DNA of 36,687 bases from Opitutaceae bacterium (GTDB lineage: Bacteria; Verrucomicrobiota; Verrucomicrobiia; Opitutales; Opitutaceae), in NCBI GenBank assembly GCA_014879845.1, contig JACSRI010000101.1, positions 1 to 36,687 of the forward strand, written 5' to 3'. Every line of letters begins with the position of its first letter. The stretch's first letter is position 1. The position numbers and the translations under genes were made by a program. Under the pieces are notes generated by a model, which had not been told where the DNA came from, made no database searches, and saw only the letters and a program-made list of their open reading frames with translations. This document shows positions 32,423 through 36,687 of this stretch, piece by piece.

Positions 32423-33823
32423 TCAGTCGACCTTGCCGCGCCGCGCCTCGAGCTGGGCGCGGATCTCATGGGCGCGCTTGCGGTCCAGAGGATAGGCGCG
32501 CAGGAGGACGATCGCAAATACCGCCCACGCGGCCGTCGACAGCGCGAGGATGAGCCGAAGGCGCAGGATCGTCTCGGGGGTCTGATCGCCACCCAGCGCC
32601 GCATCGAACCCGGTCAGGTCGAGCGACAGAAACGCGCCGAAGAAGGCGGTGGAGTAACCGACCTTCTGGATCCACGAAAAGATCGCGCCGAACAACCCTT
32701 CGCGGCGCAGGCCGCCGCGGAGCTCATCCTCGTCGCAGATATCGGCAAGCATGGCCGGGGTGAGGATGTTGATGGCGATCCAAACCGGTCCGCAGAGCAG
32801 CGGATCGATGAGGATCTTCCACTCGTGGCCGGGCGTGTAGAGGAGCCACTTGCCGAGCGCCCCGACGAACACGAGGACGAAGGTGATGGCGACTGTCTGG
32901 GTCTTCCCGATACGCTGTGCGAGCCACGACACCGGATAGATGGCGAGGATCCCGACGATCGCGTAGGCGAGCGAAAGATGTCCCTTCCAGGTCTCCCCCA
33001 CCGCGACGTCCCCATCGAAGAGGTAATAGACGAGGATATAGCGATCCAGATTGCTCGCGAACATGCCCGCGACGATCTGCAGCAGCGTGAGGGCGACGAG
33101 AACCGCGAACGCGCGGCTCGAGAAGGCGGCGGCGATGCCCGGCAACAGCCTCACGGTTTCCTGTTTCGCCGTCTTGTGAAAATACCTTTCGCGCACGAGC
33201 AGCGCGGGTATCAATGCGACCAATCCCAGGAAAATGAACCCGACGACCCAACCCAGCGTCCGAACACCGACGATGGCCGAGGCGAACATCACCGAACTGG
33301 CGATCGGGAAGATATAGTTGTAGCCCATCTCGCCGGCCTTCCCGAAGAAGCCGACGAACGACGAGACGCGCGTGCGCTCATCGTAGTCGGGGGTGATCTC
33401 GTACTGCAGCGCCAGGAACGGGACCGAAAAGAAGGAGTAGCCGAGATAGAACACGATCTGGGTCGCGACAAGCCAGGCCGTGAGCGCGACCTGCCCCCAC
33501 CCCGTCGGCACCATCCAGATCATGCCGAAGGCGAGCGCCTGCACGATCGCGCCGAGCGCGACGAGCGGACGCCGCCGACCGAAGCGGGAGTGGAAGTTGT
33601 CCGAAAATCTCCCGACGAGCGGATCAATGAAGGCGTCGAGAAAGCGCGGCACGGTCAGGGCGGCGGCGAGCCACACCGGGTCGAGCTTCAGCGTCATCTG
33701 GTAGAACGGCGTGGCGAAACTACCGATCGCCGCGAGCCCGAGGAACATCGGCAAGCCGCCGACGCCGAGGGCGAGCTTCTCGCCGAATCCCACGCGATCG
33801 GCAGATGAGGTGGTTGAAGTCAT
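32423..33823 (-). CDS. GPH-family (MelB-like) sugar:cation symporter
   Basis: The ATG at 33823 (MTSTTSSADRVGFGEK) gives 466 residues, the normal GPH length; GGAG six bases upstream is one of the few visible Shine-Dalgarno sequences. Twelve membrane segments are expected. The GPH signature is present: RFLDAFIDPLVGRFSDNFHS and RFGRRRPL, then YSFFSVPFLALQYEITPDYDERTRV and ADICDEDELRGGLRREG. It should move the product of the secreted enzyme and receptor into the cytoplasm for the GH2 enzyme encoded 11 bases downstream. Unlike the symporter at 15401-17029, it lacks the long insertion in the middle of the protein. Confidence 0.92.
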   Translation of the reverse strand: MTSTTSSADRVGFGEKLALGVGGLPMFLGLAAIGSFATPFYQMTLKLDPVWLAAALTVPRFLDAFIDPLVGRFSDNFHSRFGRRRPLVALGAIVQALAFGMIWMVPTGWGQVALTAWLVATQIVFYLGYSFFSVPFLALQYEITPDYDERTRVSSFVGFFGKAGEMGYNYIFPIASSVMFASAIVGVRTLGWVVGFIFLGLVALIPALLVRERYFHKTAKQETVRLLPGIAAAFSSRAFAVLVALTLLQIVAGMFASNLDRYILVYYLFDGDVAVGETWKGHLSLAYAIVGILAIYPVSWLAQRIGKTQTVAITFVLVFVGALGKWLLYTPGHEWKILIDPLLCGPVWIAINILTPAMLADICDEDELRGGLRREGLFGAIFSWIQKVGYSTAFFGAFLSLDLTGFDAALGGDQTPETILRLRLILALSTAAWAVFAIVLLRAYPLDRKRAHEIRAQLEARRGKVD

Positions 33824-33869
33824 CGTGCTCCAGGGTGTGAACTCACTCTGTCTCAGGCGGGGGCTTGGA

Positions 33870-33910
33870 TTCCGGGTAGGGACGCCTCGCTGAGGCATCC
33901 CTACCCGGAA
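33870..33910. repeat. Long composite hairpin between receptor and symporter genes
   Basis: TTCCGGGTAGGGA (33870-33882) is perfectly complementary to TCCCTACCCGGAA (33898-33910). Inside, GCCTC-GCT-GAGGC (33884-33896) forms a second perfect stem. It occupies the 97-base gap after the receptor stop (33921) and before the symporter start (33823). There is no T-tract. It may cause partial termination or mRNA stabilisation, giving more receptor than downstream protein. Its GTAGGG and GCCTCG parts echo the dispersed repeat at 7644 and 12719. Confidence 0.65.
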
Positions 33911-33920
33911 TGAGAACGCA

Positions 33921-36687
33921 TCAGAACTCGAACTTCGCCGTGAAGGTGAACTTGCGCGGCTCCTGCAGACCGATGCGTTCGATCTGGTCGGGGTCGTGCC
34001 AGGTCACCGTGTAGATCTGGTATTTGTCCGAATCGAGGAGATTGCTGACGTTGAGCTGTAGGTCGACCATGCGGTCGCCGAGCCAGCCGGCCTTGAAGCG
34101 ATAGCCGATCGAGGCATCGACGAGGTCGAGCGAGCGACCGTCGATCACCTCGTCGTCCACCACGGTGATCGCGTTGGCGCTGCGGTAGCGGTAGCCGCCA
34201 CCGATGGAGAAGCCGTTGCCGAACTCATAGTGGGAGTAGACGCTGAAGTTGTAGCGGCGCTCTCCGCGGGCCTGCTTGCCCTCAAATGCCTGCTGACTGG
34301 CGATGTAGTCGTTCATCCAGCCGATGTTGGCGCCGAGGGTGTCCCAGTCGCCCCAGCCGAGGAGAAAGTCCGCCGGCGCCTCGGAGAGCCAGTAGGCCGT
34401 CTCCGTCTCGGCCCAGTCGGAGACCTCGGTCATGATGTTCGTCTTCACCAGTTCGTTGATCGAGAAGTTCGTCGTGATGCGCCAGTGCGCGGTCGGATTG
34501 GCGATGAGTTCGAACTCCCATCCCTCGGACTCGCGGTCCTCGAGGTAGGAGTTGGCGTCGATCAGGTGGGCGTCGTAGTCGGCCTGGGTGATGCGGCCGT
34601 CGGCGCGCAGCGCATCGAGCACATGCGTGTTGCGATCGCGCACCTGGGAGCCGATGTCGCCCCACTCCGCCTGAGCACGGGCGGAGGTGGTGTAGTACCC
34701 GCCGGTCGCATACAGACGACCCTCGAGCAGATCGAACTTCAGGCCGATGTCCTGGCCTTCGCTCTCCGAGACCGGCACGAAGTCGTAGCCGATGATCTTC
34801 TGCTGGATGTTCGGGATGGCGCGGCTGGTCGAGTGGTTGGCGTAGACGGCGACGCGCTTGGTGAGGTCGAACACGGCGCCGAGCGTCACCGTGTCGGCGG
34901 AGAAGTCGGCCGTGCGCTTGTCCGCGGCGGTGTCGAGCTCCCACGCGTGGGTCGTGGCGTCGCGCACGCTCGGCGTCTCCTCGACCTCGACCTCGTCGCG
35001 GCGGTAGCCGAGCGTGAGGGCGAGGCGGTTGTCCTCGAGGTAGAAGGCCTGGAGACCAGCGAGGAACGTGTCCTGCGTGCGCGAGGTGTCGATGATCTCC
35101 TGGCCGGGCACCCACGTGGAGTTGAGCGTGACGCCGCCGACGACCTGGTTGGTGACCGCGTTGCGCCAGGAGGGCGGACGGATGTCGTTCACGTCGCCCG
35201 GTGTGATGTAGTAGCGGCGCCAGACGCGGTTGGGCTGGTCCTCGGCGCTCCACGCGTAGGGTGCGCCGGCGTAAACATTGATCTCCTCGAGATAGTCGTA
35301 ATCGCGCCAGGCGCGCTCGAACATGCCGGCGAGGCGGTAGCGGCCGAAGCGCTCGGTCGCGAGATCGTAGGAGGCGGTCAGGTGGACGAAGTCCGAATCG
35401 GTCTCGCGCGTGCGGCGAGCCCAGTAGTTCTCGAGGTAGAGGTCGCCAGCGCGGGGGTTGGCCGCCCAGTTGGCTGGGTGCCAGTTGGCGGCGTCGGCCA
35501 TGAGCTGGTAACTGAACCACTCGGGGTCGTAGCCGGAGAAGTCGGAGTCCTGGTGGTTGTAGGCGAGTTCGAAGGCGAGGGAGTCTCCGACCTTCTGCTC
35601 GTAGTTGAGCGTGTAGGTCCGGTAGTCCGACGTGCGGTCGGCGTCGGGTCCGCCGGCGTTGGCCTTGATCGGGATGATGTCGAGATTCTCCCGGGTCATG
35701 GGCATGTGCACCCAGTTGTTGTCCGCGTTGGGCCAGGCGTAGGGCTGGTTGACCCAGTTCGCGAGGGTACCGTCGTTTTCGATCCAGACCACGTGGGGCT
35801 GCCATTGCTGTGTCACCACGGCGCTGTCCCAGTTGGCACCGTCGAAGGTCGGGCTGCCGGCGGCGCGCCAAGTGTAGGTCTGATCGATGGCGACCCAGGG
35901 ACGCATGACGAGGTCGTCGATCGTGCCGGTCTCGAACTCCGCGCGCAGCGTCGCGTCCTTCGTCACCTGCCAGCGCGCGGCGAGGTGCATGCGCTTCTCG
36001 TCGTTGTACTCCCACTGGCGCCAGGAATCGGCCGTCTCGGCCATGACGTTGGCGCGCAGGGCGAACTTGCCGGGCGCGATCACGGCGTTGTAGTCGAGGG
36101 CGGCGCGGTAGCGGTCCCAGCTGCCCATGGTGAGGGCGAGCGAGCCGAACGACTTGTCGAGCCAGGCGCTCTTCGTCGTCGTATTCATGATACCGCCGGC
36201 CGAGCCGAAGCCGAAGAGGATGGCGTTGGGACCACGCGCCTGGTCGATGCGCTCGACGTTGTAGAAGTCCGAGGGCGCCTCCCAGGTGAAGTAGTTGCGC
36301 GTGTAGGTGGCCGGGAGTCCGCGGATGCGCAGCGCGGTCTCCTGGTTGCCGATCATCGGGTTGGCGTTGAAGTTCGGCGCCGAGTCGCCGTACTCCGGCA
36401 CGGAGTTGTTCGTGTAGTGGATGACGTCGGCGAAGCTCGTGGCCCCGAGGTCCTGGAGGAACTCAGGGGTGAGCACCGAGATGGCCGACGCGGTGTCCTT
36501 GAGCTCGGTGTTGAGACGACTGCCGGCGAGGGTGTTCTGGGCGAGGTAGCCAACATCGCGACTGGCGTTCACCTCGAAGGGTGAGAGGACGACCATGTCG
36601 TCCTCGGCGCCGCCCTCGGTCGAAGTGAATGACGCGGGTGCGGTTGTGGCCGCGGCGGGTTCATCGTCCGGGGCGGGCGGAGTCTGC
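33921..36687 (-). CDS. TonB-dependent outer-membrane receptor, 5' end outside window
   Basis: The frame stays open to the right edge: 30 codons (Pro/Ala/Thr-rich, then STEGGAEDD) precede the internal Met at 36596, so the signal peptide is outside the window. At least 921 residues are visible. MVVLSPFEVNASRDVGY is the TonB-box-like region, nearly matching VVVLDPFVVSA of the other receptor. The plug has RLNTELKDTASAISVLTPEF, LRIRGLPATYTRNYFTW, and RIDQARGPNAILFGFGSAGG. The barrel ends in FTAKFEF with terminal Phe. It is the first visible gene of the minus-strand operon, followed after 97 bases by the symporter, then GH2 and GH5-like genes, and should import their oligosaccharide substrate. No SusD homologue is adjacent in the window. 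Confidence 0.93.
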   Translation of the reverse strand, partial: QTPPAPDDEPAAATTAPASFTSTEGGAEDDMVVLSPFEVNASRDVGYLAQNTLAGSRLNTELKDTASAISVLTPEFLQDLGATSFADVIHYTNNSVPEYGDSAPNFNANPMIGNQETALRIRGLPATYTRNYFTWEAPSDFYNVERIDQARGPNAILFGFGSAGGIMNTTTKSAWLDKSFGSLALTMGSWDRYRAALDYNAVIAPGKFALRANVMAETADSWRQWEYNDEKRMHLAARWQVTKDATLRAEFETGTIDDLVMRPWVAIDQTYTWRAAGSPTFDGANWDSAVVTQQWQPHVVWIENDGTLANWVNQPYAWPNADNNWVHMPMTRENLDIIPIKANAGGPDADRTSDYRTYTLNYEQKVGDSLAFELAYNHQDSDFSGYDPEWFSYQLMADAANWHPANWAANPRAGDLYLENYWARRTRETDSDFVHLTASYDLATERFGRYRLAGMFERAWRDYDYLEEINVYAGAPYAWSAEDQPNRVWRRYYITPGDVNDIRPPSWRNAVTNQVVGGVTLNSTWVPGQEIIDTSRTQDTFLAGLQAFYLEDNRLALTLGYRRDEVEVEETPSVRDATTHAWELDTAADKRTADFSADTVTLGAVFDLTKRVAVYANHSTSRAIPNIQQKIIGYDFVPVSESEGQDIGLKFDLLEGRLYATGGYYTTSARAQAEWGDIGSQVRDRNTHVLDALRADGRITQADYDAHLIDANSYLEDRESEGWEFELIANPTAHWRITTNFSINELVKTNIMTEVSDWAETETAYWLSEAPADFLLGWGDWDTLGANIGWMNDYIASQQAFEGKQARGERRYNFSVYSHYEFGNGFSIGGGYRYRSANAITVVDDEVIDGRSLDLVDASIGYRFKAGWLGDRMVDLQLNVSNLLDSDKYQIYTVTWHDPDQIERIGLQEPRKFTFTAKFEF

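Noticed and set aside
34230-36584. Long plus-strand open frame (784 codons) opposite the second receptor
   Set aside because: Val/Gly/Glu-rich low-complexity translation; the minus strand is a clear TonB-dependent receptor.

Overview
The window is high-GC DNA that most resembles a chromosome of a Verrucomicrobiota, Opitutaceae-type bacterium. The evidence is large TonB-dependent receptors with no SusD partner and a '(V)VVLxPFxVxA' N-terminal motif, a secreted amylase ending in a C-terminal domain I associate with Opitutaceae, XylR-type regulators (periplasmic-binding-protein fold plus AraC helix-turn-helix), and few Shine-Dalgarno sequences. The assignment is by family resemblance only. The first ~1.37 kb is different: it is clearly more AT-rich and encodes an internal piece of a B12-dependent ribonucleotide reductase (NrdJ) interrupted by a 375-residue LAGLIDADG intein. 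It runs abruptly into GC-rich DNA encoding the tail of an unrelated protein, so it is either a recent junction or an assembly chimera.

Layout. 1-1969: NrdJ-intein fragment fused to a foreign tail. 1972-4510 (minus): a small unknown protein, a stand-alone receiver and a double-PAS histidine kinase. 4511-5563: about 1 kb of non-coding or decayed DNA with a hairpin, a possible WYL-domain remnant and degenerate ACAGAG-type repeats. 5564-8799: DNA repair (Ada-AlkA fusion, then Ogt) and a RibB with a degenerate GTP cyclohydrolase II domain. 8974-11475: secreted GH13 alpha-amylase.

11672-36687 is a large glycan-utilisation region, probably for beta-mannan or manno-oligosaccharides, at least in its left part. 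The plus strand carries a GH130 phosphorylase, GH2 beta-mannosidase, GPH-type sugar symporter, XylR-like regulator, TonB-dependent receptor, seven-loop FG-GAP lipoprotein, membrane-anchored TPR protein and secreted GH5-like enzyme. The minus strand carries an opposing operon in transcription order: TonB-dependent receptor (5' end outside the window), GPH symporter, cytoplasmic GH2 and secreted GH5-like enzyme. The two systems meet tail to tail with directly abutting stop codons at 27582-27587.

Proposed working (inference): secreted GH5-like enzymes cut the polymer, TonB-dependent receptors import oligosaccharides across the outer membrane, GPH symporters bring them into the cytoplasm, and GH130 plus the GH2 enzymes finish the breakdown. 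The regulator at 17113-18327 probably acts through a near-palindrome, [GA]ATTTARCGACAAAT[CT], found upstream of both the symporter (15350-15365) and the receptor (18435-18450). At the receptor it abuts a good sigma70-type promoter. No tRNA, rRNA, CRISPR array, transposase or SusD-like gene was recognised.
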